A DNA stretch of 6,632 bases from positions 1 to 6,632 of the forward strand of contig JAKJJQ010000094.1 of the NCBI GenBank assembly GCA_021713415.1, given 5' to 3'. Origin of the DNA: M0027 sp021713415 (GTDB lineage: Bacteria; Pseudomonadota; Gammaproteobacteria; Francisellales; Francisellaceae). Below are positions 1 to 5,852 of the stretch, in pieces. A program made the position numbers and the translations under genes. Positions within the stretch are counted from its first letter, which is position 1. Each line of letters begins with the position of its first letter. Under the pieces are notes generated by a model, which worked only from the letters and a program-made list of their open reading frames with translations, did no database searches and was not told the origin of the DNA.

Positions 1-4
1 CATG

Positions 5-88
5 ATGGACTCCTTGCTATTTAAGTTGTTGCAAAATAAGTCTAGCATTTACTAATAGGCTTTTACTTATTTATGCGAACGAGTCCAT
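5..88. repeat. Interrupted inverted repeat upstream of the lipoprotein gene
   Basis: ATGGACTC at 5-12 is the exact reverse complement of GAGTCCAT at 81-88. Nested inside, AAATAAGT at 34-41 is the exact reverse complement of ACTTATTT at 65-72. GTTGC at 28-32 can also pair with GCGAAC at 75-80 with one bulge. The two arms could fold into one long imperfect stem with an unpaired left segment (13-27). No transposase is visible here. It could be the remnant of a mobile-element end, a small MITE-like element, or the terminator region of a gene left of the window. The pairing is seen directly; the role is not known. Confidence 0.5.
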
Positions 89-95
89 TTCATTA

Positions 96-129
96 TAACC
101 ATATTTAATCATAATTTATATACTATAAA
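96..129 (+). promoter_or_regulatory. Possible promoter of the lipoprotein gene
   Basis: The stretch from about 90 to 180 is very AT-rich. TATACT at 119-124 and the overlapping TATAAA at 124-129 both resemble a -10 box. No convincing -35 hexamer lies at 16-18 nt upstream, so the assignment rests on the -10 alone and is weak. A start here would leave a 5' leader of roughly 80 nt before the gene at 217. Confidence 0.2.
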
Positions 130-204
130 TATTTTTACATATTTTCTAAATATTCATTTGTTAATTTGGTTATGTAATGATTTCTTAAACAAATAATAAC
201 GATT

Positions 205-210
205 GGAGGT
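205..210 (+). promoter_or_regulatory. Strong Shine-Dalgarno of the lipoprotein gene
   Basis: GGAGGT ends 6 nt before the ATG at 217. It is a near-perfect anti-SD match at good spacing and fixes the start of the lipoprotein gene. It contrasts with the full-length Rpn gene in this window, which shows no comparable site. Confidence 0.85.
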
Positions 211-216
211 TGGAAT

Positions 217-3200
217 ATGTTATTAAGTAAAAAATTCAAAAAAACTATGTTATCGATGATGATTGTTTGCCCACTGGCTTTGCAACTGAGTGCATGTCAA
301 GATTCATCTGGTGACTCAGGCTCATCTCATAGATCAGTTAGCACATTTTCATACTTGATTTCTAATAAATCTGAAGCAAGTGTAACTAGTGTGGGTCAAA
401 TATCGATTGAAATTGGTAATGTTGGCGATGTCACAGCTGAAGGTCTTAAAGTTACATTAAGTGGTGTTTCTGGTGTAATGATTGCAAATACAATCCCATT
501 AACGATAAAAAAATCAGGTATTATTAATATTACTATCAATGCTAAAGGAGCAAAAGTAGGACAATCAGCGACTTTAAGTATTAGTGCAACAAATGCAAAA
601 AATTCATTACAAATACCCGTTAAAGTGATTGCCAATGCTGCAGAAAATGTTTCTCTAACATCTAATTCAGAAGTTTTAGGTAGCGGTAGTACAAAGCAAT
701 ACACCTTAAAAAATCAAGGTGATAATGCAATTGATAACTTAACTTTTAGTTTATATCAATCAGGAACTAGTGAAAGTTATTTACTTGGAAAAGTCGCAGA
801 TAGTACTTGTACATCAAGTTTATCACCTGGGCAAAGTTGTACATTTAATGTTACAGCACAAGATACTGCAGTGAATGCTAATGTTGATCTAAAAGTATTC
901 TCTTCAGAAAAACTGATTACATCGCAAACATTAAGTATTATTCGTCCAGTATTAAATGTTGAGGCTCGTGATTCATTAGCACTATTTAAAGCAAAGAATA
1001 TTAAAACTGCATCAACAAAGCATAAATTAACTCAAATAACAATTGTACCAGGTTCGCATCAATATATTGCTATAGAAAATATATCGCCTGTAGATGTTAA
1101 GAATTTACAGCTGACAATACCAGCATTATCAGGCGTTGATGAAGATCAAAAAAGTAGCTGTATTAATGGTATGACATTAGCAGCTAATGAATCTTGTAAT
1201 ATTATTTTAGATGGTAGTTTAAGCAATTATCCATCAGGCAGTGATGAATTATATGTTTCAGGTTCAAATGCAAATGAGATTAATAAGTTAGTTGTTGGTT
1301 CTAGTAATTCAGATGGCCTTCAAATCTCAGGCAATTATCATCTTGTCACAAGTAGTGCATTTACTACAAGGATTCCACTTTCAGTGCGTAATAATTACTC
1401 AGATCCAATATCAAAATTAGCGACTACAATTACTCCAAGTGATGGTAGTTTTGAAGCATCATATGATAATGATTGTGGTGTAACTTTACTAGGTACATCT
1501 TTTTGTAAAGATGACTTTCAATACACAACATCAGCCATAACAGAAGCAAATGCATATCAATATTCACTTATCTATGGAAATACAGCATATGGAGGTTCTG
1601 AAAGTGCAGGAGTTACTTTAGGAGTTGATGTTTATCCAAAATTTTTCTCATTATCAAATTTAACAAATGGTTTAGCATCGAATGATATCAATCATATTGA
1701 AGTTGCTAATGGTTTGATTTATGCTTCGACACCAACCGCCCTATCAATTAGTGCAGATGGAGGTAATACATGGAAAAATATTACAGCAGCAAATGGTTTA
1801 GCTAGCGCTCATATTAATGCGTTTAGTGTATCGGGTAAGTCAATTTATGTAGCCACCGATGATGGTGTATTTATTAGTTCAGATAATGGTAAAACGTGGA
1901 CGAAAGATATCATTAATATTGATGGAAATGATCAAGGGCTATCTCAAGTTCTTATTGCAAAGAATGGAGATCTATACGGTGTGATAAATAGAGGACCAAC
2001 TCAAGATTCAAAATATGATCAATGTCTGGTTTTAAGTCTTGATAATGGTAAAAGTTGGAGATTAATAACAGGCAATAATGGTAATGATGGAACAATATCA
2101 AGACATGTTTATAAAGCATATATAAATGATAACACTATCTATATTATAACCAATAAACAAGATTTAATATTTACTGATAATATAGCTAAAGGATGGACGA
2201 CGATTAAAAATAAAATTCCTTCTTCAGGAATTAATGATATCTGTGTATTTAATAATACAATTTATCTGGCGACTGGGAATAGTTTAATGATTAGTGTTGA
2301 TAATGGAAATAATTGGAAAACACTTTTGAATGATGATGTGGTATCAAATGTAACTGTTAATAACGCAGGAATTTATGCTTTTGCATTTTTTAAAGGTGGT
2401 CATGGTTTATTAGTTAGTGCAGATGATGGCAATCATTGGAAAGCATTAAGCTCAGATAGGTTTAGTCAGATTGTCGAAGAAAATGGATCTCTATATGCTA
2501 TTCTTCAGGACAAGCCCGATCATGGTAAAGGGCTTGAAATTAGTAATGACAATGGTAAAACTTGGGAATTAAAGCAAGAAACAAATGGTTTACTTGGTAA
2601 TGGTTATGGAGTTAGACATATAGAAGTGAGAAATGATACTCTTTATGCAATTAAAAATCTCGACAATGCTGTTTCAACCGCTACATTATTAAGTAAAGAC
2701 TATGGGCATACTTGGTCCAGATTGATGATAGGAGAACATATGACTAATCCAACTGATATTGTAATCTCTGGTGAAACTATGTTTGCAACTGTGCATCAAT
2801 CTGATGGATATAGAGCATCATTCCTGAGTACAGACGGAGGCCAAACTTGGGATGAAAACGCGCTTAATTTTGATCCTTCTTCTTATTCGCGTATGGCTAT
2901 TTTAGGTAATAATATTTACGTAATCGACGCTTCTTATAAACTACACGTTAGTAATGATGGAGCTGCTACATGGTCTAAAGTTAATTTGCCAAAATCTGAT
3001 CCTGCGGTAGAACCATCTGTGTATAACATTGCAACAGACGGAAATAATGATATATATGCTTCTGCTGCGGATGGTGGGTTATTACATAGTAGCGATAATG
3101 GTAAAAATTGGTCGTACTATCCTGAATTCGTTGGAAAGACAGTTTTTGATGTAGCCGTTAATGCAAATAATATTTATGTGGCAACAGATATAGGAATTTC

Positions 3201-3507
3201 TATTAGCCATGATCAGGGAAAAACTTGGAAAACTAAGAATACAGCACCTTGTTTAGCTCAAGCGATTTATGTTGTTGGTAATACAGTTTATGCTACGATT
3301 TATAATCCAAATATTGGGAGTAAAGGTGTATATTCTGGATTAATAAGTAATGATTCAGGAAACAGCTGGAAACCAACAACATCATCCCCAGAAAATGGAT
3401 TAACACCTAATGCATCTATAGTTTCTCCTAAAGTGGTTAATAATAATCTTTATGTTGTAACAGACAGTGGTATTAATATGCTAGGTTCAGTACTAATCCC
3501 TGATTAA
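217..3507 (+). CDS. Lipoprotein with Ig-like/CARDB-like modules and Asp-box (BNR) beta-propeller
   Basis: This 1096-residue protein begins with a lipoprotein signal peptide: basic residues 5-9, a hydrophobic core and the lipobox LSAC, with lipidated Cys27. Gln at +2 is compatible with outer-membrane sorting. Residues about 44-475 form three or four beta-rich CARDB/Ig-like modules. Three of them carry close cysteine pairs (C198/C208, C315/C327, C420/C430) that probably form disulfides. From about 480 to the end come propeller blades with Asp boxes (S-x-D-x-G-x-x-W) starting near residues 512, 554, 607, 693, 734, 776, 826, 871, 912, 958, 997 and 1044, plus a degenerate one near 652. Spacing is 39-53 residues. 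The last 35 residues look like a final blade without its Asp box. Such propellers occur in sialidases, sortilin-like and Ycf48-like proteins, but no catalytic sialidase signature (such as an RIP motif) is seen. The likely role is surface or periplasmic binding; the ligand is unknown. The start is supported by the SD at 205, and two stop codons in tandem end it (TAATAA). Confidence 0.93.
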   Translation: MLLSKKFKKTMLSMMIVCPLALQLSACQDSSGDSGSSHRSVSTFSYLISNKSEASVTSVGQISIEIGNVGDVTAEGLKVTLSGVSGVMIANTIPLTIKKSGIINITINAKGAKVGQSATLSISATNAKNSLQIPVKVIANAAENVSLTSNSEVLGSGSTKQYTLKNQGDNAIDNLTFSLYQSGTSESYLLGKVADSTCTSSLSPGQSCTFNVTAQDTAVNANVDLKVFSSEKLITSQTLSIIRPVLNVEARDSLALFKAKNIKTASTKHKLTQITIVPGSHQYIAIENISPVDVKNLQLTIPALSGVDEDQKSSCINGMTLAANESCNIILDGSLSNYPSGSDELYVSGSNANEINKLVVGSSNSDGLQISGNYHLVTSSAFTTRIPLSVRNNYSDPISKLATTITPSDGSFEASYDNDCGVTLLGTSFCKDDFQYTTSAITEANAYQYSLIYGNTAYGGSESAGVTLGVDVYPKFFSLSNLTNGLASNDINHIEVANGLIYASTPTALSISADGGNTWKNITAANGLASAHINAFSVSGKSIYVATDDGVFISSDNGKTWTKDIINIDGNDQGLSQVLIAKNGDLYGVINRGPTQDSKYDQCLVLSLDNGKSWRLITGNNGNDGTISRHVYKAYINDNTIYIITNKQDLIFTDNIAKGWTTIKNKIPSSGINDICVFNNTIYLATGNSLMISVDNGNNWKTLLNDDVVSNVTVNNAGIYAFAFFKGGHGLLVSADDGNHWKALSSDRFSQIVEENGSLYAILQDKPDHGKGLEISNDNGKTWELKQETNGLLGNGYGVRHIEVRNDTLYAIKNLDNAVSTATLLSKDYGHTWSRLMIGEHMTNPTDIVISGETMFATVHQSDGYRASFLSTDGGQTWDENALNFDPSSYSRMAILGNNIYVIDASYKLHVSNDGAATWSKVNLPKSDPAVEPSVYNIATDGNNDIYASAADGGLLHSSDNGKNWSYYPEFVGKTVFDVAVNANNIYVATDIGISISHDQGKTWKTKNTAPCLAQAIYVVGNTVYATIYNPNIGSKGVYSGLISNDSGNSWKPTTSSPENGLTPNASIVSPKVVNNNLYVVTDSGINMLGSVLIPD

Positions 3508-3515
3508 TAAGGTTT

Positions 3516-3571
3516 GTATGGTTGAAAGTATTGGGTACCAACCTCAAAATTCTCAATGCTTTCTTCCATAC
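3516..3571. terminator. Large hairpin just after the lipoprotein gene, possible terminator
   Basis: GTATGG at 3516-3521 pairs with CCATAC at 3566-3571. After a 2x2 internal loop (TT/TT), GAAAGTATTG at 3524-3533 pairs with CAATGCTTTC at 3554-3563, with a single G-U wobble. The loop is about 20 nt. It starts 8 nt after the stop codon, where a terminator or 3'-end-protecting structure would sit. No T-run follows on either strand, so it is not a canonical intrinsic terminator. The pairing is certain; the terminator role is inference. Confidence 0.45.
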
Positions 3572-3598
3572 TAAAAATAACCTGAGCATCCGTTATTA

Positions 3599-4265
3599 AT
3601 GTCAAATATTTCTTTCTAATTTTTCTCTTCACGGTGCACCTCTTTTCATAACGGCAGATGGTATACCAATAAGTGGTTATATTGCAAAGATTTTTATTGG
3701 TATATACCCTTCTGGTACCTATGACTTAAATTTATCTAATGTTTGTATTTACGCTTATTTTCAAAATCTGTTTGGTGATAAAAATAGTAGTAATGATAAT
3801 TTATGTGGACCTACAACAGCTCTAAAAATAATTATAAAATCCTACGCTATTATAAAAGCTTTAGATGGTACACAGTTTAATATGCATTTACCGATAGATG
3901 GCAGCGCTGTTGAATCAACCCCTCACCACTTAAGTTATCAAACCAATGCTTCAAATAAAAAGTTTGGTTTAAAACTTAGATGTAGTGTAACAGATTCTAA
4001 TGTTTGTCAATTAGTCAATGGTAGAAATAGTAAGCATAGAGCGTATATTGTTCAGTATAAATCAGATCAAACAGGTATATATCAAGATTTAACACCTGAT
4101 GATTCGACAATTGGTGTTGTGAGTACATCAGCTAGTGCTAATACACCTTATAATGATTTATACGTTTGAGTATCCGTCCCAGAAGATAAAAACTTTAAAC
4201 AAGAGGCAATGCCGCATGATACTTATACAGGTAGCTTTACCTTGTATGCTGTGGGAGGGTTTTGA
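3599..4265 (+). pseudogene. Decayed gene for a small secreted, cysteine-containing protein
   Basis: One reading frame is open from 3600 to a TGA at 4167-4169 and, after it, for another 31 codons to a second TGA at 4263-4265. The sequence on both sides of the first TGA reads as one protein: NDLYV, stop, VSVPEDKN, ending TYTGSFTLYAVGGF. The frame has no ATG, GTG or TTG before 3882, yet the codons from about 3650 onward (DGIPISGYIAKIF, YPSGTYDLNL) look like real protein. A signal-peptide-like stretch, KYFFLIFLFTVHLFS, lies in another frame at 3604-3648, and an ATG at 3599 lies in the third frame. This fits an ancestral start near 3599 followed by frameshifts. Cysteines are spread along the chain, and the beta-rich C terminus resembles secreted or pilin-like proteins, but I do not recognise the family. 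A shorter product from the ATG at 3882 (95 aa) is possible but would lack a signal peptide. It converges on Rpn copy A, whose stop lies 7 nt away. Confidence 0.65.
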
Positions 4266-4272
4266 GGGGTTA

Positions 4273-4482
4273 TTATTTCTTTTTATAATTCTTAATATCT
4301 TTTTTAAGCTTAAGGATAGTTGCCTTCTCAAGGCCAGTAATAGCAACAATTTTATCAATAGAATCACCGTACTGTAACATATTTTTAGCCATCTCGAGTC
4401 GACCCTGTTCGAGACCTTGCTCAAGACCTTGTTTAATGCCTTTTTTGGTAGCCTTAGCTTCCCATTGCTCACGTAGCGTCAT
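4273..4482 (-). CDS. Free-standing Rpn C-terminal domain (RpnS-like), copy A
   Basis: This 69-residue protein begins MTLREQWEAKATKKG and corresponds to residues 253-321 of the full-length Rpn (copy B). Rpn-type sequence continues upstream only to 4508 (nine more codons, ending in DDLTGADI) and then stops, so the nuclease domain is absent. The internal ATG keeps its SD: GGAG, the complement of CTCC at 4491-4494, lies 8 nt upstream. The protein has two GLEQ tetrapeptides after GIKQ, a variable helix-turn-helix-like segment (SIDKIVAITGLE), and the conserved end TILKLKKDI..KKK. In E. coli, the equivalent separately translated C-terminal domain (RpnS) blocks the toxicity of full-length Rpn, so this copy may act as an orphan antitoxin. 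It may also be simply a non-functional remnant. The coding match is certain; the function is inferred. Confidence 0.7.
   Translation of the reverse strand: MTLREQWEAKATKKGIKQGLEQGLEQGRLEMAKNMLQYGDSIDKIVAITGLEKATILKLKKDIKNYKKK
4405..4440 (-). repeat. 12-bp (G-x-x-Q tetrapeptide) repeats in Rpn copy A
   Basis: Three consecutive 12-bp units encode GIKQ (4429-4440), GLEQ (4417-4428) and GLEQ (4405-4416), followed by GRLE. Copy B has GIKQ-GLEQ-GAIQ at 4650-4685 and copy C only GVKQ-GAIQ at 5787-5810. The number of GLEQ units is therefore 2, 1 and 0 in A, B and C. Tetrapeptide repeats of varying number are a described property of the Rpn C-terminal dimerisation helix. Confidence 0.8.
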
Positions 4483-4490
4483 AATATCAG

Positions 4491-4494
4491 CTCC
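4491..4494 (-). promoter_or_regulatory. Shine-Dalgarno of the internal start, copy A
   Basis: The minus strand reads GGAG, then 8 nt, then the ATG at 4482. The same arrangement is kept in copies B and C. It decides the start of the RpnS-like product, because the reading frame of copy A has no other start codon before it breaks at 4508. Confidence 0.6.
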
Positions 4495-4517
4495 AGTTAA
4501 ATCATCTAGTAAGCAGT

Positions 4518-4727
4518 TTATCTTTTCTTTTGATTATTAATATCTTTTTTAAGTTTAAGGATAGTTTCAAGTTCAAGAGAGGTTAAATCAGCAATTTCTT
4601 TAGGATTGTAGTTTTTAAGCAGCATATTTCTAGCCGTTTCCTGTGCTTTTTGAATAGCACCTTGCTCAAGACCTTGTTTAATGCCTTTTTTGGTAGCTTT
4701 AGCTTCCCATTGTTCACGTAGCGTCAT
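4518..4727 (-). CDS. Intragenic RpnS-like antitoxin within copy B
   Basis: Met253 of the full-length protein starts MTLREQWEAKATKKG and is preceded by GGAG (complement of 4736-4739) at 8-nt spacing. Translation from here would yield a 69-residue C-terminal product, the same length as the free-standing copy A. The internal SD is better than anything in front of the full-length start. In E. coli, Rpn C-terminal domains are made separately and inhibit the full-length toxin through the helix carrying the tetrapeptide repeats. Assignment here rests on sequence position, SD and that precedent; an internal promoter was not clearly seen. Confidence 0.6.
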   Translation of the reverse strand: MTLREQWEAKATKKGIKQGLEQGAIQKAQETARNMLLKNYNPKEIADLTSLELETILKLKKDINNQKKR

Positions 4728-5483
4728 AATATCAGCTCCAGTTAAATCATCTAATTTCTTTAAAGTTTCTCTAGCAGTATGTTCAGAGTCTAAATCTAAA
4801 CTCATTAATAACTGAACAAATGCATCTTTAAAGTCTTTACCATCAAAATAATTTGCCAGATTAGGGTATTTTTCTAGTATATCTACTAATCGTTTGGCTA
4901 ATTCTTTGTCTCTTGAATATTTTAACACCAATTGAAAGAAAAATCGAAATCCTTGTGATGCGATTTCTTCTTCATCTAGGACGGTAAGGTCAATTAATGT
5001 GATATCTTGAAATGCATATTTCTCAGCAAGTTCTTTATCTTCAAAGCAATTAAATATCGATAGGCTGTGAGGATAACCTTGTTTTATGCCGTGATAAAGC
5101 AAAATTGGTACAACAATTGGAAGCTTATTATTTCCCTTAGCAAGATGTTTTTCCATGATTCGAATGACATACTTATGAAACCTAAATGGTAAAATATCAT
5201 GATCTTTTAAGCCACTTTCATGTTCACAGAGAAAGTAAATATAGGCTTTTTTGCCTTTAATTGGCACACTCCAAAGTACATCGGTAATCAATTTTCTTAA
5301 CTCTTGATCAATATGTTCGCTTGGTTCAAGCTTCATTTTTGAGAAATTAGCAAGCTCAACTAATTCTTTAGGTAGAACAGACTTGATAACTTCTTCTGCA
5401 ATTTCTTTTTTTTCTAAATTGAATTTAAAGTATTGATCAAATTTGGGTTTATTAATCTCTGTGTTATTTTTTCTGACAATCAT
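4518..5483 (-). CDS. rpn: Full-length Rpn family recombination-promoting nuclease (toxic antiphage type), copy B
   Basis: The 321-residue protein matches PF04754 (Transposase_31, YhgA-like), a PD-(D/E)XK nuclease fold. Visible motifs are KFDQYFKF near 14-21, VLPKEL near 36-41, TDVLW with candidate catalytic D68, YIYFLCEHES with E87 and E89, LPFRFHKYVIRI near 98-109 and LPIVVPILLYHG near 121-132. In most relatives I recall the EHxS element is EHQS; here the third residue is Glu. The C-terminal part (253-321) holds GIKQ-GLEQ-GAIQ repeats and an HTH-like segment (NPKEIADLTSLE). Family length is about 290-320 aa, so this copy looks intact. Known E. coli Rpn proteins cleave DNA, promote RecA-independent recombination, and act as antiphage toxins held in check by an internally translated C-terminal antitoxin. 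The ATG at 5483 has no recognisable SD and no in-frame alternative before M50, suggesting weak translation of the full-length form. Confidence 0.88.
   Translation of the reverse strand: MIVRKNNTEINKPKFDQYFKFNLEKKEIAEEVIKSVLPKELVELANFSKMKLEPSEHIDQELRKLITDVLWSVPIKGKKAYIYFLCEHESGLKDHDILPFRFHKYVIRIMEKHLAKGNNKLPIVVPILLYHGIKQGYPHSLSIFNCFEDKELAEKYAFQDITLIDLTVLDEEEIASQGFRFFFQLVLKYSRDKELAKRLVDILEKYPNLANYFDGKDFKDAFVQLLMSLDLDSEHTARETLKKLDDLTGADIMTLREQWEAKATKKGIKQGLEQGAIQKAQETARNMLLKNYNPKEIADLTSLELETILKLKKDINNQKKR
4736..4739 (-). promoter_or_regulatory. Internal Shine-Dalgarno in Rpn copy B
   Basis: GGAG on the minus strand, 8 nt before the ATG at 4727, lies within codons for LTGADI. It is conserved in copies A, B and C. 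It supports separate translation of the C-terminal domain. Confidence 0.55.
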
Positions 5484-5510
5484 AATAATAAATTTAAAGT
5501 AAAACAGTTG

Positions 5511-5523
5511 GTTATACTATAAC
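5511..5523. other. 13-bp palindrome upstream of full-length Rpn
   Basis: GTTATA-C-TATAAC is a perfect inverted repeat 28 nt upstream of the Rpn start at 5483. It is flanked by AGTTGGTT (5506-5513) and AATCAACT (5531-5538), which pair with one G-U. On the minus strand it contains TATAGT, which resembles a -10 box, but no -35 stands at normal spacing. It could be an operator, a promoter element or simply an AT-rich chance palindrome. The remaining spacer to copy C (5524-5642) shows only a 20-codon plus-strand frame at 5570-5632. Confidence 0.3.
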
Positions 5524-5654
5524 ATCATTTAATCAACTAAATATATTGTTCTTTAATAATTTTATAGCCATGACTTATTATATTAAACTTAAGGATGAAA
5601 ATGGCTTGGATAGTCCGATTTGGAAGCTATAAATGTGATGTACTAGTAAGCAGT

Positions 5655-5852
5655 TTATCTTTTCTTTTGATTATGAATATCTTTTTTAAGCTTAAGGATA
5701 GTTTCAAGTTCAAGGCCTGTGCCTTTGGCCACATTTTCAGGCGATAAACCCATAGCTAAAAAATTTCTAGCCGTTTCCTGTGCTTTTTGAATAGCGCCTT
5801 GTTTGACACCTTTTTTGGTAGCCTTGGCTTCCCATTGTTCACGTAGCGTCAT
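5655..5852 (-). CDS. Intragenic RpnS-like antitoxin within copy C
   Basis: The in-frame ATG at 5852 opens a 65-residue C-terminal product starting MTLREQWEAKATKKGVKQG. GGAG (complement of CTCC at 5861-5864) lies 8 nt upstream. The product is 4 residues shorter than those of A and B because one G-x-x-Q unit is missing. The function is inferred from E. coli RpnS, as for copy B. Confidence 0.55.
   Translation of the reverse strand: MTLREQWEAKATKKGVKQGAIQKAQETARNFLAMGLSPENVAKGTGLELETILKLKKDIHNQKKR

Larger units (their letters stand above)
4506..5135 (-). repeat. Long direct repeat shared with 5643-6260 (Rpn copies B and C)
   Basis: The segment starting with CTAGTAAGCAG at 4506 recurs at 5643-6260 in the same orientation, including 12 nt beyond the stop codons. 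The offset is 1137 bp in the tail and 1125 bp in the body; the difference is one extra 12-bp GLEQ unit in B. Between about 4706 and 5135 I find a single base difference (a T/S codon). The tail carries a 48-bp equal-length block that is unlike between copies (4578-4625 versus 5715-5762). The region 5001-5362 is repeated a third time at 6271-6632. These repeats make the locus prone to recombination and to assembly error. Confidence 0.9.

Noticed and set aside
396..704. 102-codon minus-strand frame inside the lipoprotein gene
   Set aside because: It lies fully antisense to a well-supported gene with an SD and domain structure, and shows no SD of its own or recognisable motif.
1750..3380. Catalytic sialidase
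   Set aside because: Asp boxes alone are structural. I do not see the arginine triad context or RIP/FRIP motif, and the array is longer than a sialidase propeller.
4167..4169. TGA as a recoded sense codon (selenocysteine or code change)
   Set aside because: No SECIS-like structure was noticed, the same frame ends at another TGA, and the 5' end is also broken, so plain decay is simpler.
4405..4440. CRISPR or other spaced repeat array
   Set aside because: The 12-bp units are contiguous and coding (G-x-x-Q); there are no spacers.
4135..4472. Frames at 4135-4377 (+) and 4158-4472 (-) across the pseudogene/copy A junction
   Set aside because: They mix unrelated sequence: the plus frame runs antisense into copy A, and the minus frame is the wrong frame of copy A. 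Copy A's correct frame matches Rpn clearly.
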